A stretch of DNA of 64,000 nt from Dryomyza anilis (taxonomy: Eukaryota; Arthropoda; Insecta; Diptera; Dryomyzidae), in contig OX638132.1 in NCBI GenBank assembly GCA_951804985.1, positions 3,515,529-3,579,528 of the forward strand, in the 5' to 3' direction. How positions within the stretch are numbered: the first letter of the stretch is position 1; the number at the start of each line of letters is the position of its first letter. Of the stretch, positions 45,297-56,209 are shown one piece after another. Made by a program: the position numbers and the translations under genes. The notes beneath the pieces were generated by a model. It did no database searches. It was given only the letters and a program-made list of their open reading frames with translations, and was not told the DNA's origin.

Positions 45297-46742
45297 TTAC
45301 TGAGTATTCCGATGATACTCTGGACTGACGTTCACAAAATTCGACATGCTAAAGTAAGTGGCGCTATTTTTAACCAAAAACTTTAGAAAGTCATTAAGGT
45401 GTCCCAGCAAGGTTTGCATTGATTTTTCATCGAGTGCAGAAAATCCTAACATGGAACCAAGCTTCACAAAGAGACGCAACAAATGGAAGGCTCCATACAA
45501 TTTGGAGAGGGGCATTTCCGGATGCTGTTGCAAAATTTCTGCATACTGAGGTCGTTCAAACTTGTAGAGCAGCTGCGAACCGAGCATTACATTAAAGTAC
45601 TCAATTACTCCGTTGAGTACATCATTTATAGCCACTTCTTTAGATGCATTGGTAGTTTTTGACGTCTTTTTAAATGCCACATATTGTTCGACAATATCTT
45701 GTACCGTGATTTTGGCTGGAATGTCGATGAGTTTGTGCTGTCTTGTTATGGCATCCCAGTCGTCGGCAAGACATTGTTTAAGCTCATCCGGTATTTTAAT
45801 TTTGACCTCAACTTTTGAAAGAAAGTGTTCCTCGCTCTCGACACATGCATCTAGTCGATTTGTGACGGCAGGCGCTGGGACGTTAATGGTACTACTGATA
45901 GTTGTTGTATTGTAACTGCCTGATGTGGGTTTTTCGCTCACGTTGGTGGTGAGAACGCCGCGTTTTTTCTTTAGTGCGTCTGTTTCGGTAATGTCTGAGG
46001 TGATGGCAATGTCGACCTTGGAATCATCTTTTTTATTTGGTACATCGTTTGATATGTCTTTCGCAGCAACACTCGTCAACGGCGTGCTGGGAGTCGCAAC
46101 AGCTGATTTAGATCTGTTGCGACTAGTTGTGGGTGCTGCCAACGGTGTTGTATTCAACTCTTTCGATGGCGTAGATGCGCGTGATTCGCTGCCTCCGCTG
46201 CTTGCGCCATCTTTCGGAGTAGTTGAGCCAGCCTCACCTTTCTTACCTTTCGGAGTTCCTGCGAATTAAAAAATAATAAAAAAACAATATTTATGTAAAA
46301 TTTCATTGAAAACATTACCTTTCTTGCTACGCCCGGCTACAGACGAGTGCTGTTTGGAAACCTCCTTCTGGCGCTGCACATTCGCCTCATTGTATTTGAG
46401 CACTCTATTCTCGGGAACCCATTCATCCCAACTACAAAACGCAACTTTTATCAAATAATTGGAACGAGTAGTATTATTGAACCTACTTTTTGTTCCAACC
46501 TGCATAGTGTATATAGTATTTTATTTGTTTGTCTTTTGTGATTGTGCTCTTCAATGCTTTCGCCTCGTATATCAGTGGCCCATGGAAACATAAAACTTTT
46601 TCGCCTGCAAATAACAAACAAAGCCTGAATGAGTTGTTTATGCATGCAGCAGGAACGAACGCCGACCAGAGGTAAACAATGTTGGCGCTGTCCTCTGAAA
46701 TCAAATTTACTAACCCTCAACGAATTTAAGTTTTGGAGTCAT
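45297..46742 (-). CDS. MRG15: MRG15 chromatin protein (chromo-barrel and MRG domains)
   Basis: MRG15 is a shared subunit of the Tip60 acetyltransferase and Rpd3-type deacetylase complexes and reads H3K36 methylation. Coding exons: 46715-46742 (MTPKLKFVE), 46487-46604, 46319-46431 and 45297-46258. Introns are 110, 55 and 60 bp with GT-AG ends, and phases agree. The product is 406 residues. The chromo barrel (EKVLCFHGPLIYEAKALK, YYIHYAGWNKNWDEWVPENR) lies at about residues 10-75. A Ser/Thr/Lys linker with KGKK and SRNRSKS follows. The MRG domain (about 225-400) carries KIPDELKQCLADDWDAIT, FNVMLGSQLLYKFERPQYAE, LYGAFHLLRLFVKLG and ends FVNVSPEYHRNTQ. It is convergent with Tsr3 and lies downstream of COX16 on the same strand. 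Confidence 0.95.
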
Positions 46743-47104
46743 TTCAGTGGAAGAAATTATTGTGAATACGTATTCAACAAATTGTTGAAGAAAATAATAA
46801 TTATTATTAGAAAATAATTGCAACAGCAGCAGAAAAACTTAAATACGTACAGCTGTAACCAAAAATTATACGATGGCTCTGACAGTTGTTGTATTTAGCT
46901 GTCAAGTGAATGAACGCTCTGAAGTTGGCTGCTATTGAAAAACATGAAACTCTTCGTAATTTGTTTTAATAAATTAAATATCATTTAATATACGCAGATT
47001 TAACAAAAAATAAATCTTAACTATTTATTGCAAAAATATTGCATACTAACATTATCTCTGTTGGTAAGTGCAATTTTTTATTTTCCTAACATAACCATTG
47101 ACTT

Positions 47105-47473
47105 TTATTTTGTTACTGCTGGTATAATTTCGCCCTCTTCCCATGGTCTAGGTCCACGTTTGTTTTCCCAATGATCTATATTAAGTTTTTGAATTTTTTC
47201 AAACTCGGTATCTAGTGTGACTTCTTCAGAATGTTTCATTGTTATACCAAATTTCTTCATGTCCTCTGGACTCACAGGCTGCTTCTTTGAGTACTGATAT
47301 CTGTTGATTGCATACATCAAGATTATCACTCAATTTGAATATTTTACTAGTTACCGCAATTGTGTAAACTCTTTTAATCCAAAGGAACCGCCTATCATAA
47401 ATATAAGGAATGGCAATCCATATTTAACAGATTTTTTTCTAGAATAATAATTTATTTTCTGCACAAAAGTCAT
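47105..47473 (-). CDS. COX16: COX16 cytochrome c oxidase assembly factor
   Basis: COX16 is a small single-pass inner-membrane protein needed to build cytochrome c oxidase (copper delivery to COX2). Two exons, 47355-47473 and 47105-47300, are joined over a 54-bp intron in the middle of an Arg codon and give 104 residues. Family landmarks are MTFVQKINYYSRKKSVKYGL, the membrane segment PFLIFMIGGSFGLKEFTQLR (about 21-40), then TLDTEFEKI and WENKRGPRPWEE. The ATG at 47473 fits the family start. In the same frame the sequence is open about 50 codons further upstream but has no ATG, so I treat it as 5' UTR. The stop codon region reads AAAATAAAAG, so an AATAAA overlaps the stop, though a later TTTATT (plus strand, about 47022) is a better poly(A) candidate. 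Confidence 0.93.
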
Positions 47474-48379
47474 AATTCCAAACGCTGTGTTTATATAAAT
47501 GTAACTGGGAACTGTCTGCGGTCCGGTCAAACAAGGTTTGGTTGTATATTGGGTACCTAATTCTTTGTATTCAACACCCAAAAGACAATGCCAGTAAAAA
47601 GCAAGTGATATTTGTGATTAATTAATTAATATGTTCAAATAATCAAAATATCAATAAATTATGGTTCTGGGACGGATTCCGCAAATGTGAAAAAAAATTG
47701 TGCAGACAAAATGAAAAAATTCTCGAATGACGGAAGTGTACACGCTCACTTTTCATGCGATTTCACAAACTTCAGATGTACAACTTTGACCAAAATAAAT
47801 ATTTTAAGATAGAACTGTCGTTTCAATTCCATGCAATTTTAATAAATAATCCTATTAATATAATAAATCTGTTTGTTCGTTTGTACGTTTGTTCCGCTTC
47901 TAAACTTTCAATACGATATAACTCGGCACTTTCACCAGCTACGAACAGGAAACAAAAAAACTCAAATACAAACAAAAATTAAAAGCAACAAAAGCAAAAG
48001 CACAAAAGCAAAAATACAAAAACAAAAGCAATCACGTTTGTTCCGCTTATCCGTCTAAACGGCTGAACCGATTTTCTTGAAATTTTGACCACAGATGCGG
48101 TATGGTCTGGAGGGATTAATGGCTATAAATGGGCGGGATTGGACAAAGAGGCGTGGCACCTCCCAAACAACCTAAACTTTTCATACGATATAACTCGGCA
48201 CTTTCACCAGCTACGAACATGAAACAAAAAACTGAAATACAAAAAAAAAAAATTATAAGCAAACACACAAAAGCACAAAACAAAAGCAAAAATACAAAAA
48301 CAAAACCAATCACATAAAACTACAATCCAAACTAAAGGAAAAACAAAAAAAGGAAACAAAAAGAAAAACAAACTCACCA

Positions 48380-49195
48380 AAATAAAATTGACCACACTAA
48401 AATTCACCACACTAAAACTCACCACACTAAAACTCTCCACACTAAAATTCATCACACTAAAACTCACCACACTAAAATTCACCACACTAAAACTCACCAC
48501 ACAAAAACTCACCACACAAAAATTCAACACATTAAATTCAACACATTAAATTCAACACATTAAATTCAACATATTAAATTCACCACAGTAAAACTCGTCA
48601 CACTAAAACTCGCCACACAAAAATTCACCCTAAAATTCACCACACTAAAACCCACCACACTAAAACCCACCACACTAAAACCCACCACACTATAATTCAC
48701 CACACTAAAACTCACCACACTAAAATTCACCACACAAAAACTCACTACACTAAAATTCACCACACAAAAACTCACCACACACTAAAACTCACCACACTAA
48801 AACTCATCACACAAAAACTCACAACACAAAAATTCAACACACTAAAATTCACCACACTAAAACTCACCACACTAAAATTCACCACATTTAAACTTACCAC
48901 ACTAAAATTCACCACACTATAATTCACCACACTAAAACTCACCACAATAAAACTCACCACACAAAAATTTACCACACTAAAACTCACCACACTATAATTC
49001 ACCACACTAAACCTCACCACAATAAAATTCATCACATTAAAATTCATCACACTAAAACTCACCACAATAAAATTCACCACACTAAAACTGGCCACACTAA
49101 AACTTGCCACACTAAAACTCGCCACAAAAAAACTCACCACTAAAATTCACAACACCAAAACTCACCACACCTAAACTCACTATATTAAAACCCAG
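48380..49195. repeat. 15-bp minisatellite, about 50 copies
   Basis: The unit is ACTAAAACTCACCAC with frequent ATTC for ACTC and ACAA for ACTA variants. Because 15 is a multiple of three, the minus strand stays open for long stretches and spells 5-residue repeats (VVSFS, VVNFS). These apparent proteins are a by-product of the repeat. Confidence 0.95.
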
Positions 49196-49204
49196 CACAC
49201 TAAA

Positions 49205-49375
49205 ACTTCTACTGGGAAAAACTCTACGGGGAAGAATTCTACGGGAAAGAATTCTACCGGGAACAATTCTACTGGGATGAATTCTACGGGAAAGCGTTCT
49301 ATGGGGAAGAATTTTACGAGGAAGAATTTTACGGGGAAGATTTCTACTGGGAATAATTCTACGGGAAAGCGCAGT
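49205..49375. repeat. Second minisatellite, about 15-17 bp unit
   Basis: Repeats of GGGAAGAATTCTAC with ACGGG/ACTGGG variants follow directly after the 15-bp array. A further direct repeat, AATTATTATTTGGTTACCAC to ATGGGACCCTTATATA, occurs twice at about 49418-49486 and 49499-49568. Confidence 0.85.
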
Positions 49376-49864
49376 CTGAGAAATAATTGTCTTTGAGAAA
49401 AGTTGTTTTGTCGGAGAATTATTATTTGGTTACCACATTTATAAAACCAATAAAAAAACTTCAACAGCTAAGCATGGGACCCTTATATAATAAAAAGAAT
49501 TATTATTTGGTTACCACATTTATAAAACCAATAAAAAACTTCAACAGCTAAGCATGGGACCCTTATATAAATAATAAAAATGTTTTTTATATTAATAAAA
49601 TCGCTCCATATCTTTGAATTCACAAAATCTTGGCACGAGTCCAGCTAGTTTTTAATAAATAAAAATAAATTAATACAAATTTCTTATTCACCAACAATAT
49701 GTTAGTGAAAAGAATGAGTTGCTCGTGTAAACTCTTTTGATGTTTGTGTTCACTTTTCACAGTTTTAGAATCGCAAGATACTATGTTAAAAACCAGTTGG
49801 GAAGGTTAGATCACATGGGAAATTTTAAAGTAGGTGTAATTATGATAGTTAGGATTATCAAAAT

Positions 49865-50520
49865 TATAGTCGGTCTAAGCCGACTATAAATACCCTACAC
49901 ATATGTGTGGTTACCATTCAAAGTGATATATAGGTCACCAGGGTATACGAATCCTGAAAATAACTACAAACATTCAATTCATTTTCCATTCATTTGATAC
50001 CCATATTTACAAATGGGTAGGTGTACCGAATTTCGATTTTTTTTTTAATGAACCACAGGTCTTTTCGACGGAAAACATTATTATCACGTACTTGAGCATG
50101 ATGTCAATATATATTTGACCAAAAAAGTTTACCTAAGCACGTATACATAAAAATTGATCTTTATATGTACATTTTATATGAGGTATTTGAACATAAGTGG
50201 TCGGATCATAGGTCACAATGAACCGATCTCGCCAATTTTTTCGCACATACAGCGTAGGTATATTAGTAATCAAAGTTATAAGTTTCATTTATCTAGCTCT
50301 TCAATTTTAAAAGTAGTAGGGATTTCAACAGACAGACAGACAGACGGACAGACAGACAGACAGACGGACAGACGGACAGACAGACGGACATCGCTAAATC
50401 GACTCAGGAGGTCATGCTGATCAAGAATATATATACTTTTCCATACCGGAGATGCTTCCTTCTGGGTGTTACAAACGGCGTACCAAACTGAATATACCCT
50501 TTCACTCTTAGTGTAGGGTA
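49865..50520. mobile_element. Mini-me-like dipteran retroposon with (GACA)n tract
   Basis: It begins with the palindrome TATAGTCGG-TCTAAG-CCGACTATA (49865-49888) and ATACCCTACAC. It contains a GACAGACAGACGGACA microsatellite (50329-50391) followed by the block ATCGCTAAATCGACTCAGGA, GGTCATGCTGATCAAGAATA and GGAGATGCTTCCTTCTGGGT, then ends near GTGTAGGGTA. This block next to GACA and TA repeats is what I know from mini-me type elements in flies. Only one copy is in the window. Confidence 0.65.
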
Positions 50521-51141
50521 GAAAAATCTAGTTTACCGCATTTTTCACACACCGAAAGCAAAACGAAGTTATTTATAACTCCCTTAAAGTTTTTGGAAAC
50601 ATTTATTTTCTGATCATAACATTTTCTTGTCACGAATTATTTTTTTAAATTTTGTTTTTACCACTCTCCTATTCCAGAAAATTGAGTTCGTAAATATTAA
50701 TAATTGTGGTGAAGAAAAATAAAAAAGACAACACTGCTTATATCGTTTGTACAATGTTGACGTCAGTCACTGTACCTATGTTACGAAAAAGCTTGTTTTT
50801 AACGAATTTACAGCTTTTTTTGTCCAACACCCCCTCTTCCTCTTCTCAATCCAAGTTCTGTTCAATATACACACAAACTAAACAGTGCATAAAAGCATAT
50901 CCAACCACCACACGCTACGAAAAAATCGCCATTTTGGTTTAATAATTGGAAAAAACGGAAAATAACGAAACGGCTACACACACACACAGAATCAAACAAA
51001 ATAGCGAGTCAGTTTTCGTTAAATATCGTTTTTTTCATCAAATTTTTGGCAGCAATAAAAGTTGTGCAGTGCGATTGGTTTGACAATTTGTGTTTGCTGG
51101 AAAAACAAAGTGCTTGGGTTAATCGAGTCAAAAATATTTAG

Positions 51142-51390
51142 GTTTGTGATATTATGGAATTTATTTGAAAAATAAAAATCAATTATTGTATGAAATGCAT
51201 ACGTTGTTGTTATTTGCTATGCGTTTTAAAAATCAAAATGCCAAAATTGCAGTTGAAATATGGAATGCTTATTAAATTCAGCAAGCGACGCCACAGCAAA
51301 AAAAAACCGCGATGCCAATAAAGACTACACATTAGGCAGCATTTATTAAACATACAAATTACGAAATATAATAGATTTTGTTTTTTGCAG
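51142..51390 (+). other. Cp190: Probable 5' UTR intron of Cp190
   Basis: ATTTAG|GTTTGT at 51141/51142 and TTTTTTGCAG ending at 51390 form a plausible intron upstream of the Cp190 start. The region 50940-51140 would then be the leader exon. Transcription start unknown. Confidence 0.5.
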
Positions 51391-51536
51391 ATTATTTACA
51401 CTCCACGTAGTACAGTTGATCCTTGTGGGCTTTAGTTAAACGCCGCCGCCACCAAAGCAACGACAACAACAATCAAAACTATATTCTCAAATATCGGCGG
51501 TCGACGACCAAAACCAACAGCTACAGCTGAATCAAC

Positions 51537-54500
51537 ATGGGCGAAATAAAATCGGTAAAAGTAGACAATTGGGGAGTTTTCTTTCTGCAAAAGCTTCAGA
51601 ACTTCTTCAACAAAACCGATTATTGCGATCTAACGCTGCAGTTTAATGATAACTCTCAGTTGAAGGTGCACCGCCTAGTGCTGAGTGCCTGCACCGACTA
51701 CTTCAATGTGCTGGAGCAAACGTGCGAGGTTGTCGACGATGCGCTCATTATGCCAAACGAACTTCAGGCCGACGTTGTTGTGCCCATTGTCAACTTCATG
51801 TACACCGGGACATTAGAGTTTGAGCTGAAGATGTACGGCAAGTTGCTGCGCACCGCCAAAGAAATGAAGATGACGGTGCTGCTAAAGCTACTCGAGGCAC
51901 ATCGTCGCACCATGGAGGGCGTTAATCGCACGCAAAAAGAGGTATGTAACAAGCTTTTAGTATGTAACATGATATCACAAGTAATTTTTTTCTTCAGCCC
52001 TCCAGTCCCAAAATGGTCCGGAAGCGCGTAGTGATGTCTGGTTCAGTAGCACCTCCGCCATTGACGGGACAAATACGCACATTTCCGCAGCAGCAGTTGA
52101 AAACTTCGCCACAAGGTCATCGCGTACTCACAACCGCCAATGCACCAATACAGCGTCGAATCCTTCAAACTAAAGTCAGCTCACAACAACAACAAGTGCA
52201 GCAACAACGACAACAAATTGGGGCCACCTCCCTGCTAAAGATCCCCATGACCGCCGGCTACGAGGCGTTGACACAATTTAAACAGGAGCGTGATGAGGGC
52301 CATGAGCAGACATTGCCTGCCGCAGTACAGCAGCAAACACCAGCATCTCCCTTCGAACAGCTTCGCAAGGGCTACAACAACAACAAACGCCCGGCTAGCT
52401 CTACTTTCATACCGCCGCCAGCAAAGAAGCCCAACATTGAAGACGTTAAGGAGTTCGCTGAGCAACAGCGCATGCGTAAACAGATAGCCGCTGAGTATGG
52501 CGAGCAGGACCAAGAGTACGAGGGTATGTTGGACGACGACATACATAACGATGACGACGACGATGATGCAGCATTGGCTTCCAGTTCAGCTGCTAATACA
52601 AACGCATACAGGCAGCAGCCACATCCACAGCAGAGGCATCAGCAACAACAATCGGAGCCATCGATCACCATCAAACAGGAGCCCAATGAAAAGCCCACAA
52701 TCGTTGTCAAGGACAGCGCGAACTCTAAGATGAACCATGCCAAAATCATATCCGAGGTTATCCGTCAGTATCCGCACTTGGTAAAGAGCAATAAAAACAT
52801 CAAACTAAAAATATTGCCAAATGTAGGCGGACAGTCACAGAAAATCATTGTCAAAAAGGAGCAGATCGATAACATATCAGCAGAGCTGAGGGCACAAGAC
52901 GCAAGTAGCCAGCCGCAGCAGCAACAAGTTGCCAAACAACCGCAAGCAGCGCCACAGACACTTTTGAAGACAGTGGAAAAAACGCCACAGTCGCAGATGG
53001 CTGCGCCACCGCCACCTCGAACGAATATGCCCACCGCAGCACAAAAACCAACCACGGCATCAACGTCTAGTAGTGCCACAGCCGCGACGACTGCACCCGA
53101 ACAGAAGCGTCGCATTGACAGCAAAACAATGCACGCGCTAATCGCGCAAGGCGCAGAAAATACTACAGGCCCCTGGCTGTGTCTGCGTTGCGGAGTCAAC
53201 GGACGCCCCATAAGCATACCTTCCTACAGAGGTTTTCGTCGTCACTTAATCAACACGCACAAGGAGGCCATTGATGCTGCGCTTTGCGAACACTGCGGCT
53301 GGCGCTCTGCGAACAACCGCGAGCTGCACTTTCACATGCAAGTTCAACACGAGGTGCGCACTACGATCTACACATTTCCCGCTTGCCTCATGTGCGCGGA
53401 GGCCTTCTTGGACACGAACGCCCTTAATCAACACATGATAGACAGCCATCCGGACGAGAACCAGCAGCAGTGCATCTACTGCAACAAAATATTCGCAAAG
53501 GAGCTACAGCTCTACACGCACATGAAGACGTATCATAAGGCGCAAGCCATTGACGATGGAATTATAGACGGCTCTGACGATGAGCACATGGAGACTGCGC
53601 TGGAGGACGAACAGAACTTGTCGCCAAGCAAAAATAAGAAAATAAAAATACTCTCGGACATAAGTCTGCCGCTCAGCACCGGCGCCTTGATGGGATCCTT
53701 GGAGCCCAGTTCGGAGACGGGCGCATTGAGCACAATTGCATCGGGTATTGTCGCCAGCATCGGCTTGGAGAGCACAGAGGAGACAGAAGAGTTTATGCAG
53801 GAAACGGTGCAAGAGACAGCAGTGGAAACGACAAATGAGCCCAAGTTCGTGACAGCCGATGGCAATGAGATGCTGCTGACCGATGAGCAACGCAAAGAAA
53901 TCATGTCACAGCTGAATCAAGAGCATGATGGTGGGGTAGTGATGGTGCTTAACGATGCAGCCTTTCCAGACGCAGCCGTAGCGGCGAGCAATGAGGAGAT
54001 AGAGGAGGAAGAGGCGGCATCGTTGGATGAAGCGGTTGCGCAGCAGAGCGTTGCAGGTGACGGGCTGCGTGCTGGGGAAGAGGATGAAGAGTTGGAGGAC
54101 CGTGAACACGCTGACATGGCTGAAGATAGACCAAATGACGACGATGATGAAGGTGAAATAGAGGAGCATGAGTTCGATGATAACAACATATACAATGAGT
54201 TTCAAGCTAATACATCCGCTAAAAAAGATGCTCTTGATGAGAGCAAAGGCTCTATTGAAAATCTAGAGTGGGCAGAGAACCTGATTTCAGCGCATGACCT
54301 CGAAGACGCCAGCACAAAATGCGATGAGCAGGGCGGCGATGAGTCGGATATGAAAGAGGATGCATGCGCTAAGGAGGATGCCGCTGCGAAGGATCAAGCT
54401 GCCAAGGATCAGGATATAAGCAAAAAATTAAAGGAACTTACAGGCGACTGGAGCGACGATGAAACTGATGTGGGGGAAGGAGATGAAACCGCAACCGAAG

Positions 54501-55573
54501 AGAATAACTCAGTTCAAGATTTGCTAACAGCTGCTGTTGAAGATAAATCTCATGAAAGTTATGTTGGCGCTGATACTATTGAAGGTTCAGAGCACATTGT
54601 AGAACAGTCGGCGCATGAACAGGAGGAGGAGGAACCTACTGATCAGCCAGCAATGATCGCCGAGCAGCAAATCAGTGGCGAGAAAGTAGAGCAAAATGAG
54701 GACGAGACTGCGGATCAATCGGAAGATGATATCGATATGGCTCTTAAGAGTCTGCACAAAGAGGTTGACAAAACGGAAGATAGTATGCATCAGAAGACAC
54801 ATTCTGCAGACGCTGCAAACGATTCGAAGAAAAGCCACACGAAAGAAGGGTCCAACGTTGTGCATGATGCTGTTGCTGCAACACTTGCAACGGATGAACA
54901 TGATATGTTGGAGAACGAAAATGATGAAAAGTTGGAAAATATGGACGTTGATGAAAACGATGCCGTATCAGAAGCTGTTGCGGAGAAAACGAGCATTGAT
55001 GTAGCCGCTTCTGACTCGACTACTAAGGCATCAGCTGCTGATGAGGATGCGCACGATGCAGATGTTAAAAAAACAATTCACGAACCAAATGAAGAAGAGG
55101 AAAAAATTAAGAATGTCGAAGATGCGCAGACAGATGTAGCAAGTGCAATGGACGTTGAACTAAAAAGTAGTGTGCTCGATGAATTGATACAGAGTAAAGA
55201 GGAAGAAGCATCAGGTGAGGAGCCTGAAACCAACACTGACGTTGAAATGAATGAAGCGATGCCTAAAGCAGCAGCTATAGAGATCGCTGAACCAATTTCG
55301 ACTGATGCGACGAAGGCACCAGAAAAAATGTGTATTAAGGGAAAGAATGCAAATGAAAAAGAAGATTCTGTAACAGCAGCAGCAGCAGTATCACCAACAA
55401 AAGAAGCAGTGTCAACAGAGTCAGCGTCATCGGCGACACCAGAAGAGACAGTTGCCACTACGACCGCGGACGACACAATTGCAGCCACTACAACAAGGAG
55501 CGTTGATACTGTTAGAACGTTAATTAACGAGTGGGGTGATGATGAAGAGGACGCGGACGAACAAGAACTATAA
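51537..55573 (+). CDS. Cp190: Cp190 BTB / zinc-finger insulator protein
   Basis: Cp190 is a nuclear and centrosomal protein recruited by insulator factors (Su(Hw), CTCF, BEAF-32) and needed for enhancer blocking and chromatin boundaries. Exons 51537-51941 (135 codons) and 51998-55573 flank a 56-bp intron (GAG|GTATGT, TTCAG|CCC). The 1326-residue product is longer than the 1096 of Drosophila. Order: BTB/POZ domain at residues 1-125 (VKVDNWGVFFLQKLQNFFNK, YCDLTLQF, VHRLVLSACTDYFNVLEQTC); Gln-rich linker; conserved SPFEQLRKGYNNNKRP and VKEFAEQQRMRKQIAAEYG; Asp-rich tract (about 310-325); C2H2-type zinc fingers (about 528-650, from WLCLRCGVNGRPISIPSYRG to CIYCNKIF..H..YH); a long acidic Glu/Asp/Ala tail; and the conserved end VRTLINEWGDDEED. 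The start matches the family N-terminus MGEIKSVKVDNWG. The AATAAA at 55695 is the likely poly(A) signal. Confidence 0.97.
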
Positions 55574-56209
55574 ATTTAAATGAAATGCTATCTAAGGTAT
55601 GCGAGTTACACACAAACATAAACACATGCAACTGCATAATTATTTTAATCTGTAGACGTAGCTAGGCTTTAAGGGCATTTAAATTTAGTTTATAAATAAA
55701 AAAAAAGAATTGTTTGTTTTCCAAATTCTCATCAGCTTACTTTTATTTTTTTAATAATTGACTACTTACATTTTAGTTTCTATGGTATCAAAGAACATAT
55801 AACAGCCATAATATTGGAATTTAAAGAATAAAATTAAATGTTAAACTTTTTATAAACAGAGATTATAAATCTTGCATAAATTGTACACATTTCATTAAAT
55901 AAAATTATTTTTCATGTGGCACCTCTCTCATAAGCATTGTCGAAGAACATATTTGAATATTGTTGATAACCGGTCATTCTTGAATACGCCAAGTTGTTGG
56001 ATTATCTACTATGAACTATAACTTGTAGTCAAACATTAATCATTTAAATATAATATTAATATTATATAAACACTAGTTTAAACTTTCATTTGCCAACTAA
56101 ATTGACATTTTGTTTAAATATATATATATATTATAAAATGTTTGTTTAATTAAAATCTAATAACTTAAAACTTTTAAAACCAGGATGTCTTTTGTGAAGT
56201 GAAGTAGGC
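55574..56209. other. Convergent 3' region between Cp190 and the ZIP gene
   Basis: It holds the Cp190 3' UTR (AATAAA at 55695 and about 55826). The rest is AT-rich with a (TA)n stretch near 56118. It is 636 bp between stop codons. Confidence 0.6.

Larger units (their letters stand above)
47858..49650. mobile_element. Helitron-like repetitive region
   Basis: Two copies of a CGATATAACTCGGCACTTTC, ACCAGCTACGAACANGAAAC block (about 47912 and 48185) and a CGTCTAAACGGCTGAACCGA block, typical of fly Helitron-type elements, open the region. GGCGTGGCACCTCCCA recurs from the 34.4-kb fragment. It ends in AATCTTGGCACGAGTCCAGC followed by TAGT, i.e. a CTAG 3' end with T after it, as expected for Helitrons. 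The bulk is two minisatellites, listed separately. No Rep/helicase frame is present. Confidence 0.6.

Noticed and set aside
48204..49464. Minus-strand frames encoding VVSFSVVNF repeats
   Set aside because: They are produced by a 15-bp minisatellite whose length is a multiple of three; there is no gene context and no conserved domain.
50154..50420. Frame with TDRQTDGQTDRQ repeats
   Set aside because: Translation of the GACA microsatellite in the mini-me-like element, not a protein gene.
52235..55488. Numerous frames on both strands overlapping the Cp190 exon
   Set aside because: Shadows of a GC-richer, repetitive-codon coding exon; none shows a domain, and Cp190 accounts for the sequence.
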